From an uncultured Bacilli bacterium (GTDB lineage Bacteria; Bacillota_I; Bacilli_A; RFN20; CAG-631), in assembly GCA_934202505.1 (NCBI GenBank), contig CAKPXW010000035.1, positions 1 through 14,387 on the forward strand: DNA of 14,387 nucleotides. Direction: 5' to 3'. This document shows positions 14,376 through 14,387 of this stretch, in pieces (within the stretch, counting starts at the first letter, position 1; every line of letters starts with the position of its first letter). Both the position numbers and the translations under genes were made by a program. A model generated the notes under the pieces. It made no database searches, was not told the DNA's origin, and saw only the letters and a program-made list of their open reading frames with translations.

Positions 14376-14387
14376 ATTATCACCATC

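Noticed and set aside
1..14387. Mycoplasma-type code (TGA = Trp)
   Set aside because: rex and the permease end in TGA at family-typical lengths, and Trp positions use TGG.
1..14387. CRISPR array, tRNA or rRNA genes, insertion-sequence ends
   Set aside because: No regularly spaced repeats, cloverleaf-like sequences, rRNA-like stretches or flanked transposase ends were seen; the GKRE repeat is the only tandem repeat noted.

Overview
The window is AT-rich DNA from a low-GC, Gram-positive-type anaerobe, probably a fermentative Firmicutes/Bacilli relative. Evidence for this is the very AT-rich codon use, AGGAGG-type ribosome binding sites, consensus sigma-A-like promoters, a Sec lipoprotein signal peptide, a CcpA-type cre-like site, Rex, AdhE and two [FeFe]-hydrogenase-type proteins. 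TGA is a normal stop (it ends rex and the ABC permease) and Trp is TGG, so the genetic code is standard and not the Mycoplasma code. I cannot name the species.

Layout. (1) Positions 1-389 hold the 3' part of an Rpn/PD-(D/E)XK-type nuclease or transposase-like gene on the plus strand. It is separated from the next region by a bidirectional hairpin terminator. (2) Positions 469-8296 are a single minus-strand operon, transcribed in the order rex, adhE, thioredoxin-fold [2Fe-2S] ferredoxin, PAS-containing sensory-type [FeFe] hydrogenase (HydS-like), SpoIIE/PP2C phosphatase, group B-type [FeFe] hydrogenase. The genes overlap or lie within about 25 bases of each other. A consensus promoter, a 19-base inverted repeat and a cre-like site lie upstream of rex. 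(3) Positions 8533-8787 encode a small heavy-metal-associated (HMA) domain protein, divergent from rex. (4) Positions 8938-11521 are purB-purA, the two-step IMP-to-AMP branch, ending in a clear terminator. (5) Positions 11604-12844 are a perfect-consensus promoter and an asparagine-rich lipoprotein of unknown function. (6) Positions 12845-14375 are a minus-strand ABC permease and ATPase of the nitrate/sulfonate/taurine/thiamine-precursor class, convergent with the lipoprotein gene and with no gap between them.

How the genes work together. The main operon reads as a redox-disposal and redox-sensing module. Rex (NADH/NAD+ sensor) probably controls AdhE (acetyl-CoA to ethanol, oxidising NADH) and a group B hydrogenase (likely H2 formation from reduced ferredoxin). 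The HydS-like protein and the phosphatase overlap by 11 bases and probably form a H2- or redox-responsive protein-dephosphorylation switch. Its phosphoprotein target is not in the window, nor are the HydE/F/G maturases or a NuoF-like flavoprotein partner. This operon is the most interesting part of the window. Its protein families are known, but the output of the sensory hydrogenase-phosphatase pair and its link to AdhE and Rex are, as far as I know, poorly described.
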